Below, one piece after another: positions 34,704-47,119 of a DNA stretch of 64,000 nucleotides. The DNA is taken from assembly GCA_024275165.1 (NCBI GenBank), contig JAJRZQ010000025.1, positions 62,001 through 126,000 of the forward strand, read 5' to 3'. Numbering within the stretch: position 1 is the stretch's first letter; every line of letters begins with the position of its first letter. Below the pieces are notes generated by a model. It ran no database searches and had not been told where the DNA came from. It saw only the letters and a program-made list of their open reading frames with translations. This DNA is from a bacterium (lineage in GTDB: Bacteria; SAR324; XYD2-FULL-50-16). The translations under genes and the position numbers were made by a program.

Positions 34704-35815
34704 GGGCGCTGTTCCATAAATTCTTTGACGAGTTGGGTGAACCTCACTAAAAAGGCGTCTTCGCCAAAGCCCCGCGCGTGGCTGCGAATCCAGATCGGGT
34801 CAAATTTTGCTTCTAGTTGCTCGAAATCTTCTAAGGCCTGGTTGACTTCACGGGCTTCTTGCCGCAAAAAAAAGATTCCGCTCGACTTATCTGGCTGTTG
34901 GCGGTTTTCGACTACCGTTTCCAACACCCCTCCGGCCTTGTAGGCGATCACGGGCAAGCCTTGGGCCATCGCTTCTAGAGGGATCATGCCAAAATCTTCC
35001 TCTCCCGCAAAGAGCAAGGCCTTAGCCCCCTGAATCCAGCTTTTTACTTTTTCCAGGGATTGATAGCCCACAAAGCGGATGTTGTCCTTTGCCGCGGCCT
35101 TTAGTTTTGCTTTTTCGGAGCCCTCCCCAATCACCACTAAGGGTTTGCCGGTCTGGTTGAAGGCTTGGACTAAGAGGTCCACTTTTTTATAGGGGGTCAA
35201 GGCCCCGAAGCTAAGGTAGTATTCCCCTCCTAGTGGTTTTACTTCTCCCATAAAGAGGTCCAACTCAATGGGGGGATAACAAACCTTGGCCTCTTTGCGC
35301 CAAAAGCGGCGTATTCGCTCTTGCACATTGACCGAGTTGGCCAAAAAGGCATCGACATTGTCCACCGTGGTTTCATCCCACTTGCGCAAGGCAACAAGCC
35401 GATTGGCCGCCAAGTTGCGCAGCAAAAAGGGAAGGGGCTCTAGGTAGGCCCGCTCAAAGCCGTAGCAATAGCGCATGGGGGTATGGACATAACACAAGTG
35501 CGGGGTATTTTGGTTGAGTTTCCCCCGGGGGATACCCTTGGCGGGGCCGGACTCGGAAGAAAGGATTAAATCGTATTTTTTCTTCAGTTTTAAGCTTTGG
35601 ACCCCTTTGGGGTAGAGGGGAAAGACTTTTTGGTGGTGTTTGCGCAAAAAGGGGGTATTGATCACCGAAGCTTGAACCTCATGCCCTTGCAAATGGTTTT
35701 TCATCTTGGCTTCATCGTAAAAGAGGGTGTAGATGTCTGCCTTGGGGAACAGCTTTAAGAGGCTCTCGATTACTTTTTCCCCCCCCCGCCAGGTGACAAA
35801 CCAATAATGGATCAC
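34700..35815 (-). CDS. Family 4 glycosyltransferase
   Basis: GT-B type glycosyltransferase, probably using a nucleotide sugar for extracellular polysaccharide. The start is set at GTG 35815, preceded by GGAGGT, giving 371 residues beginning VIHYWFVTWRGGEKV; the frame runs on upstream into the dut gene but the product there is not family-like. Motifs are RGGEKVIESL (donor-loop region), the LSFGALTPYKKVDLLVQAF segment, VVIGEGSEKAKL and the E-x7-E of EEDFGMIPLEAMAQGLPVIA. It lies between dut and the WcaJ-like gene, with a 4-base overlap with the latter. Confidence 0.88.
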   Translation of the reverse strand: MIHYWFVTWRGGEKVIESLLKLFPKADIYTLFYDEAKMKNHLQGHEVQASVINTPFLRKHHQKVFPLYPKGVQSLKLKKKYDLILSSESGPAKGIPRGKLNQNTPHLCYVHTPMRYCYGFERAYLEPLPFLLRNLAANRLVALRKWDETTVDNVDAFLANSVNVQERIRRFWRKEAKVCYPPIELDLFMGEVKPLGGEYYLSFGALTPYKKVDLLVQAFNQTGKPLVVIGEGSEKAKLKAAAKDNIRFVGYQSLEKVKSWIQGAKALLFAGEEDFGMIPLEAMAQGLPVIAYKAGGVLETVVENRQQPDKSSGIFFLRQEAREVNQALEDFEQLEAKFDPIWIRSHARGFGEDAFLVRFTQLVKEFMEQRP

Positions 35816-35846
35816 CGCCACCTCCAACTCGGCTAGGTTGAGCGCA

Positions 35847-36287
35847 TTACCGTCCGCTGCTGCCAAAACCGCCCTCGCCTCGTTGCGTGTTTTTGATTTC
35901 TTCAACCTCTTGCACCTCAAAGGGTTCTAGTTTGCGCAAAATCAATTGCCCAACGCGGCTTCCGATCAAGGCCCGGGCCTCTTCCAATCCGTTCCCTCGG
36001 CCCAAGTAGCGCATGGGCATGAACAAGCGGCCCCGATAATCCGGGTCGATGATGCCCAAACCGTTGCTCATCATAAAATCATGTTTATAGATGGAAGAGC
36101 GAGGGAGCAACTCGGTATAGTAGCCCGCGGGGGGCTCGATGGAGATGCCGCAATCGAAAAAAAAGATGCCGGCTCTTTTTTCCACGACCTCCATCAAGGT
36201 TAAATCCAACCCGGCGTCGCTGGCATGGGCCTTTTGGGGGGTGTCCATCCCCGAATAATGGAGTTTGACCTTTAAAACCAAGCTCAT
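35847..36287 (-). CDS. dut: dUTP diphosphatase
   Basis: Trimeric dUTPase that hydrolyses dUTP to dUMP and keeps uracil out of DNA. 146 residues with the five family motifs: ASDAGLDL (1), PRSSIYK (2), NGLGIIDPDYRGRL (3, catalytic Asp), RVGQLIL (4) and RGEGGFGSSGR (5) at the C-terminus. It overlaps tyrS by 4 bases (ATGA), and the glycosyltransferase start follows 31 bases downstream. Confidence 0.95.
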   Translation of the reverse strand: MSLVLKVKLHYSGMDTPQKAHASDAGLDLTLMEVVEKRAGIFFFDCGISIEPPAGYYTELLPRSSIYKHDFMMSNGLGIIDPDYRGRLFMPMRYLGRGNGLEEARALIGSRVGQLILRKLEPFEVQEVEEIKNTQRGEGGFGSSGR

Positions 36288-37540
36288 ACAACCTCAACAA
36301 GGCGGTAGTTTTTCTTACCTGTTCGTAAAACCAAGTATGTTTCGCTGGCAAGGTTCTCTAAGGTTAAGCGATATTCCAAAGAGCCTTGGGGTTGGTTGTT
36401 CACATAAGTCCCTCCCTGCTCGATCAACTTTCTCGCCTGCCCCTTCGAGGCGCAGGCTCCGGTTTCCACTAGAGCGTCGATCAGGCTCCAACCCTGTTCC
36501 AGGGTCGCTTTTTTAATCCGGCTACCGGGGATATGGGCAAAGATCTCGCTCAAGGTCGGGTCGTCTAGGTTTTCAATTGCCGCCCCAAACAGCACCTTGC
36601 TCGCTTGAATCGCCTTGGCGAGCTGCTCGGGCCCATGCACCCGGCCGGTGACTTCTGCGGCGAGGCGTTGTTGCGCCTTTCTCAAATGGGGTTCTTTTAG
36701 GGTTGCTTGGGCCAAGTCTTCAATCTCTGCCAAGGGCACCTCGGTAAAAACCTTCAAAAAGCGGATTACATCCTCATCGGCTTGCCGCAGAAAAAACTGA
36801 TAAAAAGCGTAGGGGCTGGTTTTTTCCGCCGAGAGCCAGATGGTACCCTTTTCCGACTTGCCGAATTTGCTCCCGTCGGACTTGGTGATCAAGGGCATGG
36901 TCAGGCCATAAAGAGGGTCTGCTCCTCCCATGCGGCGAGAGAGGTCAATGCCGCTGACGATATTGCCCCACTGGTCGGAGCCGCCAACTTGCAGCGTCAC
37001 CCCCCTGCTTTGATTGAGTTCATAAAAGTCATAGGCCTGCAACAGCATATAACTGAATTCGGTGTAGCTGATTCCGTTGCCCTCTAAACGGCTTTTTATC
37101 GAATCGCGAGTCACCATTTGGTTGACGGAGAAATGCTTGCCCACATCACGGAGAAACTCAATATAGCTGAATTTACCCAGCCAATCGGCATTGTTGACCA
37201 CCTCGGTGGAGCCCTTTAAAAACAGGTTGATTTGGCTTACAATACCTTGAATGTTGGCGGCAATCTGCTCTGGCGAAAGCAGGTTTCGCTCAGCGCTCTT
37301 CCCCCCCGGGTCGCCGATCATTCCCGTGGCCCCGCCCGCCAAGCCAAGGGGCTCATGCCCCGCTTTTTGCAGGATCCCCATTAAGTTAAACAGGGCGAGC
37401 TGCCCCACATGCAGGCTGTCTGCCGTGGGATCAAAACCCACATAAAATTTCAATCCCCCTTGATTAAGCTTTTCTTCCAGCTCTGCATGGGTCATGTTTT
37501 CAATCAAGCCTCGGGCTTGCAGTTCTTCGCTCAGTTTCAT
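36284..37540 (-). CDS. tyrS: Tyrosyl-tRNA synthetase
   Basis: Class I aminoacyl-tRNA synthetase, 418 residues. The HIGH-like motif is in GFDPTADSLHVGQL and the KMSKS-like motif in SDGSKFGKSEKGTIWL; LQAYDFYELNQSRGVTLQVGGSDQWGNI is the tyrosine site region (quoted in parts: LLQAYDFYELNQ, QVGGSDQWGNI). A C-terminal S4-type RNA-binding domain ends the protein (ARKLIEQGGTYVNNQ). It matches the TyrS type with a GFDPTA start, as in E. coli. The stop overlaps dut. Confidence 0.96.
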   Translation of the reverse strand: MKLSEELQARGLIENMTHAELEEKLNQGGLKFYVGFDPTADSLHVGQLALFNLMGILQKAGHEPLGLAGGATGMIGDPGGKSAERNLLSPEQIAANIQGIVSQINLFLKGSTEVVNNADWLGKFSYIEFLRDVGKHFSVNQMVTRDSIKSRLEGNGISYTEFSYMLLQAYDFYELNQSRGVTLQVGGSDQWGNIVSGIDLSRRMGGADPLYGLTMPLITKSDGSKFGKSEKGTIWLSAEKTSPYAFYQFFLRQADEDVIRFLKVFTEVPLAEIEDLAQATLKEPHLRKAQQRLAAEVTGRVHGPEQLAKAIQASKVLFGAAIENLDDPTLSEIFAHIPGSRIKKATLEQGWSLIDALVETGACASKGQARKLIEQGGTYVNNQPQGSLEYRLTLENLASETYLVLRTGKKNYRLVEVV

Positions 37541-37554
37541 GGATCGTTTTCCGG

Positions 37555-38049
37555 TTATAGGGCGCGAATGATTTCGGTGACGATTTTCTGTTTGCTCAAG
37601 CCCTTGGTTTGGACTTGAATATCCGCCTGTTCATAGATGGGGCGGCGTTTTTGATAAAGTTCGATCAGGGTTTGCGTGGGATCGTCTGTTTGCAACAGAG
37701 GGCGGGTGTTTTTTCTCGCTACCCTTTCTTTAATATCTTCAAAGTCCGCGTCTAAAAAAACGCTGGGGCCCAAGGCCTTGACCTTTTCCCAGTTCCCCTC
37801 GGTAGCGACCATCCCGCCGCCTGTAGAAATCACCAGGTTTTGGTAATGACTAAAAGCAAAAAGGGTTTCGGTTTCTTTTTTTCGAAACCAGGGCTCACCC
37901 TTTTCCGCAAAAATCTGCGAGATGCTCAAGCCCACATCGGCCTCAATCAACTTATCGGTATCCACAAAGCGATAACCGAGCCGCTCGGCAAGCTTTCTCC
38001 CAATGGCGCTTTTTCCCGCTCCCATAAAACCCACTAAAAAAATGCGCAT
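37555..38049 (-). CDS. aroK: Shikimate kinase
   Basis: Fifth step of the shikimate pathway. 164 residues with the P-loop GFMGAGKSAIGR (residues 7-18), the shikimate-binding DTD(K) segment in RFVDTDKLIE, the GGG in ISTGGGMV, and the LID region. Standard length. It shares a base with the surA-like gene's stop, indicating coupling within the mfd run. No aroB follows. Confidence 0.95.
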   Translation of the reverse strand: MRIFLVGFMGAGKSAIGRKLAERLGYRFVDTDKLIEADVGLSISQIFAEKGEPWFRKKETETLFAFSHYQNLVISTGGGMVATEGNWEKVKALGPSVFLDADFEDIKERVARKNTRPLLQTDDPTQTLIELYQKRRPIYEQADIQVQTKGLSKQKIVTEIIRAL

Positions 38050-39014
38050 TAAAAGCCCTCTTCACTCTGGAGCATCTCTTGGTCGATCTGAATGGTTGCC
38101 CTTTCTTTAAGCTTCGCCATCCAAATGGCGTAGGCCTTGGGTTGTTTTTGGCGGATTAAGGTCTGCTTGATCAAGGAGCTGGCTTCCTCTTGCCGCAGGC
38201 GTTTTCTGGCTCGATATTTGACATAAAAGAAAATATGGTAGCCATCTTGCGAATGCACCACCTCGCTCACTTTATTTTGATAATTGAGGGCAAAAATGGC
38301 GTTTTCCATCTCTAAGGGGAGCTCACCCCGCTCCACGAAACCCATGTCTCCGCCCGCGTCCCGGTCGGGGCTGATGGAATATTGCGCAATCGCCTTGTCG
38401 ATTTTCCCCTTGCGAATCAGTTGCTGGCGCAAGCTGTTTGCCTCGGCAAGAGTGGAAAGGGTGATGTTTTTTACCTTAATGGCTTTGGGCTGGATCAATT
38501 TTTTTCGATTCGCCCGGTAGTAGGCATTGATTTCTCGCTTGGTAATGGGGATGCGGCTCACCACCTCTTGATGGAGCAATTTTCTGGTTAAAATGATGAG
38601 GCGCAAGCGTTCCACCCATTCATCCCGGGTGAGGCCCTGTTGTTTTAAAATTCGCTCAAAACCCGCTTGGGGGTAAGGGGACAAGGCGGCTTCGACCTCG
38701 GATTGCAGTTCTTTATCCATCACCTGCACCCCGCGGCGAGCCGCTTCTTGCTGAATCAGCTCTGCTTCGATCATGCGCTGGATGACTAAGCTTTTGACGG
38801 CCGGTAGATGTTCCTTATCTTGCTGCAACAGCTTGGAATAATTGTTTACAAATTCCTGTACCTTGGTCTGAAAGCGTTTGAGGGGGATTTTTTTATTGTT
38901 GACCACCGCAATGGTTTCGTCTTCAATCCCAATCCCGCGTTCCAACTGGGCTGAGTCACAGGCCGTCAGCAAGAACAAGGAAAGGCAGAACAAGAAAATT
39001 CGCTTTAATCTCAT
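38049..39014 (-). CDS. SurA-like peptidyl-prolyl isomerase lipoprotein
   Basis: 321-residue periplasmic folding factor. N-terminal lipobox (LSLFLLTACDS) suggests a lipoprotein. A SurA-N-like helical domain (VQEFVNNYSKLLQ, IQRMIEAELIQQEAARRGVQ, LTRDEWVERLR) precedes one parvulin domain (AKNITLS-like strand IKVKNITLS, ISPDRDAGGDMGFVERGELP, VVHSQDGYHIFFY). It is a PpiC/SurA-type chaperone with one PPIase unit. The ATG overlaps the mfd stop (ATGA). Gene order mfd-surA-like is common in some Deltaproteobacteria. Confidence 0.88.
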   Translation of the reverse strand: MRLKRIFLFCLSLFLLTACDSAQLERGIGIEDETIAVVNNKKIPLKRFQTKVQEFVNNYSKLLQQDKEHLPAVKSLVIQRMIEAELIQQEAARRGVQVMDKELQSEVEAALSPYPQAGFERILKQQGLTRDEWVERLRLIILTRKLLHQEVVSRIPITKREINAYYRANRKKLIQPKAIKVKNITLSTLAEANSLRQQLIRKGKIDKAIAQYSISPDRDAGGDMGFVERGELPLEMENAIFALNYQNKVSEVVHSQDGYHIFFYVKYRARKRLRQEEASSLIKQTLIRQKQPKAYAIWMAKLKERATIQIDQEMLQSEEGF

Positions 39015-42000
39015 GGATTCGCTGGGGCTATAACCTGACTGAAAAAATCGAGCAGCCTTTGAGCGATGGCCTTGGGGGCCGGCTCTTTAAGTTGAAACTT
39101 CAGTCCGCCTTGGGGCAACAGCCTCGCCCCCCTTTGCCCCTGGAGCCAAGGCATGAGCAGGGCCGGATCGGGGTTGAAGGCTTCACTAAAATAAAGGGTC
39201 AATTCTGTTTTTTGCTGCGCCAATTGGATCAATCCCATTTCCTTGGCTAAAAGGCGAATCTGCATCACATAAAATAGATTTAAGGCCTCCAGGGGTAAGG
39301 GGCCGTAACGGTCTTCCAAGTTGCTCCGTACTTCCCACAGGCCAGCTTGATTTTTCGCCGCAGCGATTGCCTTGTAAGCCTCTAACCTTTGATTCATACT
39401 TGGAATGAAGGGTTCTGGCAAGCTGCCTTGCTGCTCTAAATGCAGCTTGAACTCCGCCTGGGGCGCGGTTTCAAGCGGCTCGTCCCCGGTTAGTTTACCC
39501 ACCGCCTCTTCAATCATCTGGGTGTAAAGCTCAAAACCCAATTGATTGATATGCCCCGATTGCTTTGAGCCCAAAAGATCCCCGGCCCCCCGCAATTCTA
39601 AATCGTAACTGGCAAGCTTAAACCCCGCGCCCAAATGATTGAGTTCGCTTAAGATATTTAGGCGTTTCTTGGCCACCTCGCTTAAAAGCTTTTCCTTAGG
39701 GGTTAAGAGATAGCAGTAAGCCTGCTCCTTGGCGCGGCCCACTCGGCCCCGCAACTGATAAAGCTGGGAGAGGCCGAGTTGATCGGCATTGTTGATTAAG
39801 ATGGTATTGGCATTGGGGATATCCAACCCCGACTCGACAATGGTGGTGGCCAGCAAAAGATCGGTTTTTTTATGGATGAAATCGAACATGATTTTTTCCA
39901 ATTCATGTTCGTGCATCTGCCCATGCCCAATCGCGATACGCACCTTAGGGAGAATTGATTTTAAGAAATTCCCCACCTCGTGAATGGATTCCACCCGATT
40001 GTGGATAAAGAAAATCTGCCCCCCTCGGCGGAGTTCTCGACTCACCGCCTCTTTGATGACAAACTCGTTAAGCTTCATCAAACGGGTACGCACGGCGCGG
40101 CGGTCTAAAGGGGCGGTGTTGATGATGGAGATATCGCGAATCCCCATCAAGGCCATGTGCAGGGTACGGGGGATGGGAGTGGCAGAGAGGGTGAGGCAGT
40201 CAATCGAGGTCCGCATCTGCTTGATTCGCTCTTTGTGTTTCACTCCAAAGCGTTGTTCCTCGTCCACCACCAACAGGCCTAGGTTTTTAAACTCCACATC
40301 CTTGGATAAAAGCCGATGGGTGCCCACGAGAATATCGACCTTGCCTTGTTTCAGGTCTTGGAGGGTTTCATTGATTTGTTTCGGAGAGACAAAGCGGCTG
40401 ATCAAGGCGACCTTTACCGCTTGATCCCGCATGCGCTCTTTAAAGGTATCAAAATGCTGCTGCGCCAAGATGGTCGTCGGCGCCAAAATCCCGACCTGCA
40501 TCCCCCCCACAACGGCTTTAAAGGCGGCGCGCAAGGCGATTTCAGTCTTGCCGAAGCCCACATCCCCACAAACGAGGCGATCCATGGGTTGCTCGCTTTC
40601 CATGTCTGTCTTGACCTCTTCAATGACCTTGGTTTGGTCTGGAGTTTCGGCAAAGGGAAAGGCCAAGGCGAACTCCTGACCCAGTTCCCCATCGGGGGCA
40701 AAGGCGTGACCCCTTCGCGCCGCTCGTTTTGCGTAGAGTACCACCAACTCCTGAGCGAGTTCATCCACCTCGGCTTGAATCTTGGCCTTGGTTTTGACCC
40801 AGGCCCGATCCCCCAACTTCGCCAAACGGGGGCGCTGCCCCTCAGCCCCCTTATATTTTTGCACCAAGTGAAATTTTTCCACGGGAACATAAACCTTGTC
40901 GCTCCCTTGGTAGTTCAACACTAAAAAATCGGCTTCTCCGCCGTTACCGGTGGATATTTTTTTCAAGCCCTCATACGCCCCGACCCCATACTCCACATGG
41001 ACAACAAAATCCCCCTCTTTTAAATCGCCTAGGCTGGACATGAAATATTTCAGGCTCGATTCCTTGACTCTGCGCTTTTTTTCCTTGGGGCCGAAGATAT
41101 CTTCTTCGGTCACCACCGCGAGCGAGCACTGCCCCTCTGCCCCCACAAAACGGTAGCCCTGATTAAGCCCCTGGGTATCTAAGATCAGCCCCGGGCTGCT
41201 GGGGCTGGAGGGCAAGAGCATCCAGGCTAAGCGTTCCTCAGGGCTCACTGAAGATTGAAGGGTGGGGCTGATCTGATAGGATTCTAAGAATTGGCGTAGA
41301 TGATCGGCCCTGGATTCACTCCCCGCGGCGATCCATACCTTGGCCCCCTCTTTTTGCCATTGGATCAACCGCTCCAATACTCGTTGGGCCGAGCTTTTCA
41401 TCGCCTGATCGGGTTGCAGGGCGTAGGCCGCGATCTCGCCGGTTCCGCTTGCCTGTAAGTCCAAGCCGGAGGGGCCCTCTTCATGGAGGGGAGTCAAGTC
41501 AATCCTCTGCAAGCCAAAGAGCTGGGAAAACATTTCCGTATCCGAACGATAAAGCCGTTGCGGCTCCAAAGAAGGCTCCCCCTGCTCCAAGGCGTATTGG
41601 TATTCTTGCAACACCTGCTCAAAGGCTTGTTTAGCTTGGTTTTGGGTTGTTTCTTGGTCTAAAAACAGCAGCAGAGGCGGAGTTAAAAAATATTCTTCCA
41701 AGCCGCGAGTGGTTTCATAAAAAAGAGGTAAAAAGGCTTCGATCCCTGAAAAGAGTTGCCCGGCCTCTAAGGCTTCACGAATCTGAAAAAAACGGTTTTT
41801 TTCCGCTCGTTCACGGGTTTCATTGAGCCCCTGCGACCCCCGCCGAGCATAGGGATCCGCTAAAATCACCTCGCTGGCGGGAAAGAGTTTCACCCGCTCT
41901 AGACTCGCCCCGCTGCCTTGGGTTTCAACGGAAAAATGCCGCAGGCTTTCGATTTCGATATCAAAAAAGTCCAAGCGCACCGGTTCATCCAAATCCAAGG

Positions 42001-42544
42001 GGAAAAGGTCGAAAATTCCTCCCCGGCGGCTGAACTCACCTTTTTCTTCCACCATCTCCACTCGGTTGTAGCCCAATTGGATCAAGCGGTGGGCGAGGTC
42101 TTCGGGGTCGATTTCCTCCCCCACTTGCAAGTCAAAGGCAAATTCCTGTAAGGGCTCTGGGGGCAAAAGCCGTTGCAATAAGGCCTGCGCCGTGGTCACC
42201 AGAATTTTCACCTCTCCTTGTCGCAAGGCCATCAGGGTTTTGAGCCTTAAAGCGGTGACCCCCTTGGAAGGGGATTGATTGTCATAGGGCAGGCAGTCTT
42301 GATGAGGGAAAAAACCGATCCGGCAGGGAGGAAAATAAAAACGCAGGTCTTCATAAGCTTCCAACCCCTCTTCATAGGTGGGGGCGATGAGCAACAAGTC
42401 TTTCGGGGTTTCTTTGGCTAAGAGGGCCGCAAAAAGCAACCCCGCCCCGCCGGGGGCGGAAAAAATTCTAGCCCCCCCCCTAGAGCTGTTTATGGCTTGA
42501 CTGGAAAGGGATTGCAGGTGCTGAGTTAAAGAAAGCTTGCTCAT
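39011..42544 (-). CDS. mfd: Transcription-repair coupling factor
   Basis: ATP-dependent DNA translocase that removes stalled RNA polymerase and recruits UvrA. 1177 residues: UvrB-like N-terminal module (ISAPGGAGLLF, LTALRLKTLMAL region), CarD-like RNA-polymerase-interaction domain (GDFVVHVEYGVGAYEGLKKI), RecG-like motor with Walker A GDVGFGKTEIALRAAFKA, DEEQRFGVKHKE (motif II), SATPIPRTLHMALMG, GRVGRAKEQAYCYLL, and a TRCF C-terminal domain. Full length without visible gaps. It is the first gene of the long minus-strand run and is divergent from guaB. Confidence 0.96.
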   Translation of the reverse strand: MSKLSLTQHLQSLSSQAINSSRGGARIFSAPGGAGLLFAALLAKETPKDLLLIAPTYEEGLEAYEDLRFYFPPCRIGFFPHQDCLPYDNQSPSKGVTALRLKTLMALRQGEVKILVTTAQALLQRLLPPEPLQEFAFDLQVGEEIDPEDLAHRLIQLGYNRVEMVEEKGEFSRRGGIFDLFPLDLDEPVRLDFFDIEIESLRHFSVETQGSGASLERVKLFPASEVILADPYARRGSQGLNETRERAEKNRFFQIREALEAGQLFSGIEAFLPLFYETTRGLEEYFLTPPLLLFLDQETTQNQAKQAFEQVLQEYQYALEQGEPSLEPQRLYRSDTEMFSQLFGLQRIDLTPLHEEGPSGLDLQASGTGEIAAYALQPDQAMKSSAQRVLERLIQWQKEGAKVWIAAGSESRADHLRQFLESYQISPTLQSSVSPEERLAWMLLPSSPSSPGLILDTQGLNQGYRFVGAEGQCSLAVVTEEDIFGPKEKKRRVKESSLKYFMSSLGDLKEGDFVVHVEYGVGAYEGLKKISTGNGGEADFLVLNYQGSDKVYVPVEKFHLVQKYKGAEGQRPRLAKLGDRAWVKTKAKIQAEVDELAQELVVLYAKRAARRGHAFAPDGELGQEFALAFPFAETPDQTKVIEEVKTDMESEQPMDRLVCGDVGFGKTEIALRAAFKAVVGGMQVGILAPTTILAQQHFDTFKERMRDQAVKVALISRFVSPKQINETLQDLKQGKVDILVGTHRLLSKDVEFKNLGLLVVDEEQRFGVKHKERIKQMRTSIDCLTLSATPIPRTLHMALMGIRDISIINTAPLDRRAVRTRLMKLNEFVIKEAVSRELRRGGQIFFIHNRVESIHEVGNFLKSILPKVRIAIGHGQMHEHELEKIMFDFIHKKTDLLLATTIVESGLDIPNANTILINNADQLGLSQLYQLRGRVGRAKEQAYCYLLTPKEKLLSEVAKKRLNILSELNHLGAGFKLASYDLELRGAGDLLGSKQSGHINQLGFELYTQMIEEAVGKLTGDEPLETAPQAEFKLHLEQQGSLPEPFIPSMNQRLEAYKAIAAAKNQAGLWEVRSNLEDRYGPLPLEALNLFYVMQIRLLAKEMGLIQLAQQKTELTLYFSEAFNPDPALLMPWLQGQRGARLLPQGGLKFQLKEPAPKAIAQRLLDFFSQVIAPANP

Positions 42545-45468
<2,924 letters not shown>

Positions 45469-45472
<4 letters not shown>

Positions 45473-45741
45473 CCGGCAGGTAAAATAGAACCAAAATGCT
45501 TCGCGATCACGATAGCAAAGCAAAAAACGCAGACTTGCACCCAGACCACGGTCAGAAATAACCCGGCCTCTCCACTGCGGAAACTAAAAAAAACGCCTCG
45601 CATGGAAAACTCATCGGACTTCGTTGCCATTCCAGGTTGCACCTCGGTGCTGCGGGTTTTGCCCAAAAACTGGAGCAAGATGGTTCCCGCGACAGCTCCG
45701 GTGAGCCAAAACATCCAACTATCTACAATCGACTCAATCAT
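45469..45741 (-). CDS. Small two-helix membrane protein, unknown
   Basis: 90 residues with hydrophobic segments at about 9-25 and 56-80 (FLTVVWVQVCVFCFAIVIA). The loop between them is polar. Not recognised. It follows a four-helix protein gene by 8 bases on the same strand and both lie downstream of a coiled-coil protein gene, so a three-gene unit is likely. Stops of this gene and of the D,D-carboxypeptidase gene overlap by 4 bases. Confidence 0.6.
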
Positions 45742-45749
45742 TTTTCCCT

Positions 45750-46118
45750 TTATTGAGGCGGTGATTTAAAATGCACGCTCAAGGCGATAAAAAAGAGCAG
45801 GGTCGCGCCGAGGTGAATCTCACTGATCGGGCTGATTCGCTTTGAGCCATAGAGGTACAAGACAAAACCGCTCAACAGCAGCGTCAGCCCTAAAACAACC
45901 TGCAAACTTCCCGTTAGGTTGCGGCGGTGGCCGGTTTTTAATAAAGCCTGATGCTGACTGAGATGATCATAACAAAAAAGCAGAAAAATCACGCTGTAAA
46001 AAAAACCTAAGATCAGGTGCCCCCAAGTAAGTAGGTCGTTCCCTTCCAAAACCCAGGGGGTGAGGGCAAAGCCGCTCAGGGTCAAAAGCAGGGTTAAGGC
46101 TTGTAAAAGTCGTTTCAT
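45750..46118 (-). CDS. Four-helix membrane protein, cytochrome b-like features
   Basis: 122 residues, four hydrophobic helices. Histidines sit in or near helices in WGHLILGFFYSVIFLLF and SEIHLGATLLFFIALSVHF, an arrangement seen in small haem-b four-helix bundles (b561/DUF4405-type), but no family match is certain. A signal-like first helix (LLQALTLLLTLSGFAL) is present. It lies 8 bases upstream of the two-helix gene and 18 bases after the coiled-coil gene. Haem binding is an inference from the histidines. Confidence 0.55.
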   Translation of the reverse strand: MKRLLQALTLLLTLSGFALTPWVLEGNDLLTWGHLILGFFYSVIFLLFCYDHLSQHQALLKTGHRRNLTGSLQVVLGLTLLLSGFVLYLYGSKRISPISEIHLGATLLFFIALSVHFKSPPQ

Positions 46119-46136
46119 AAAACCGCTGGCATCCCC

Positions 46137-46538
46137 TCAGCTTTTTTGCTTGCGCAATAACATTTCCACCCCTTCTAAGAGCATTTTATTTTCCTGTTCG
46201 CGCAGTTCCAATTGCCTGCTTCGGCTCTGATTTTCAAGTAAGAGTTCCCGCTTGTTGGACTCTAACTCTTCGATCTGAGTGCTTAGGGTCAGCTCTTTTT
46301 GTTGTTGCGCAGCCGGATCAAGCTTTGTCTTTTCTCGTTGGACCCAAGCGCGAATGGATTCCCGCAAAAGCTGAGACATTCCGTTGAGCTCTTTGCGCAC
46401 CGTGCTGCGAAGATGTTCTTTCATGCGTTCTTGAAAGGAATCTTCAAAAAAAACATCCAATATCCGTTGTTCCATCGGATTGGTCGGGCTCATCCCCGCA
46501 GGGGGAAGAGGCGGATGAAGGTTGCGCTCGTCGCTCAT
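46137..46538 (-). CDS. Coiled-coil protein, unknown
   Basis: 133 residues, mostly helical and highly charged, without signal peptide or membrane helix. The N-terminus is Pro-rich (HPPLPPAGMSPTNP); the C-terminal two thirds form a likely coiled coil rich in Glu, Gln and Leu (TQIEELESNKRELLLENQ). Not recognised. It is the first of three small genes on this strand and stands after the MITE-bearing gap that follows gspC. Confidence 0.6.
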   Translation of the reverse strand: MSDERNLHPPLPPAGMSPTNPMEQRILDVFFEDSFQERMKEHLRSTVRKELNGMSQLLRESIRAWVQREKTKLDPAAQQQKELTLSTQIEELESNKRELLLENQSRSRQLELREQENKMLLEGVEMLLRKQKS

Positions 46539-47119
46539 ATCACATGCCGAATTAGAGGCTATTTAAAAACCCCGCCCTGGACTTTTCAGGTTCGAAGGGT
46601 TGGGGAGTGCGTTCACCACCCCATCATTCATTCATTTTTTATGGTTCACCTTGGGCTTGCGAGCCCTTGGCCTAGCGCAAAAGACTCACCCAGCAGGGCT
46701 CTCTTTGCCAATGCAAAGACCCCGCCAAAACATAGCCTTACCAAGGTGGTTGGACCTTTTTATAGTATAGGAACCTCTGAAAAACTCCTTGCCTACCGCT
46801 TGCTCAAACGGTAGGTTCGTGCCCTTCGGGCTGATTATGGCCCCTGGGGCGCGTCGAGTTTTTCCGTCTTTTCTGCTGGGAATGAAATCCACAATCCCAA
46901 CGCGAATCAATAAGTCGCGCTTTTTGATTTGGCAAGGCATCCCTGCCTTGCTGGGAAACTCCGCGTTTTTCAGGGTTTCCTATACTCCACCTTGCGGTAA
47001 ATGCCATGCGGCTTCTTTGTCCATTGAAGACGCAGTCACAGCCCCTTACCGGTTCAATGCTCCGTCCTGGAGGTTCAAAGTCGCGGTAGCCTTGCATAAA
47101 ATTGAATCCCCAAACCAGC
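46539..47119. other. 581-base gene-free stretch holding a MITE-like element
   Basis: The middle (46770-46980) is the repeat element described separately. The left part has a small hairpin GGGCTTGCGAGCCC (46653-46666) but no convincing terminator. The right part (46981-47119) is unique sequence before the gspC stop. Open frames here are short, unlike any family and overlap the repeat, so none is called. Confidence 0.5.
46770..46980 (+). mobile_element. MITE-like element, copy 1
   Basis: 211 bases bounded by imperfect terminal inverted repeats: GGAACCTCTGAAAAACTCC on the left and, on the other strand of the right end, GGAAACCCTGAAAAACGCG (15 of 19 match). TATA lies on both sides, a possible target duplication. 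Inside are three hairpins, one with CCTACCG/CGGTAGG, one GCCCTTCGGGC, and one GGCAAGGCA/TGCCTTGC. No transposase frame. A second copy of the same length lies at 55.9 kb in reverse orientation. Confidence 0.75.
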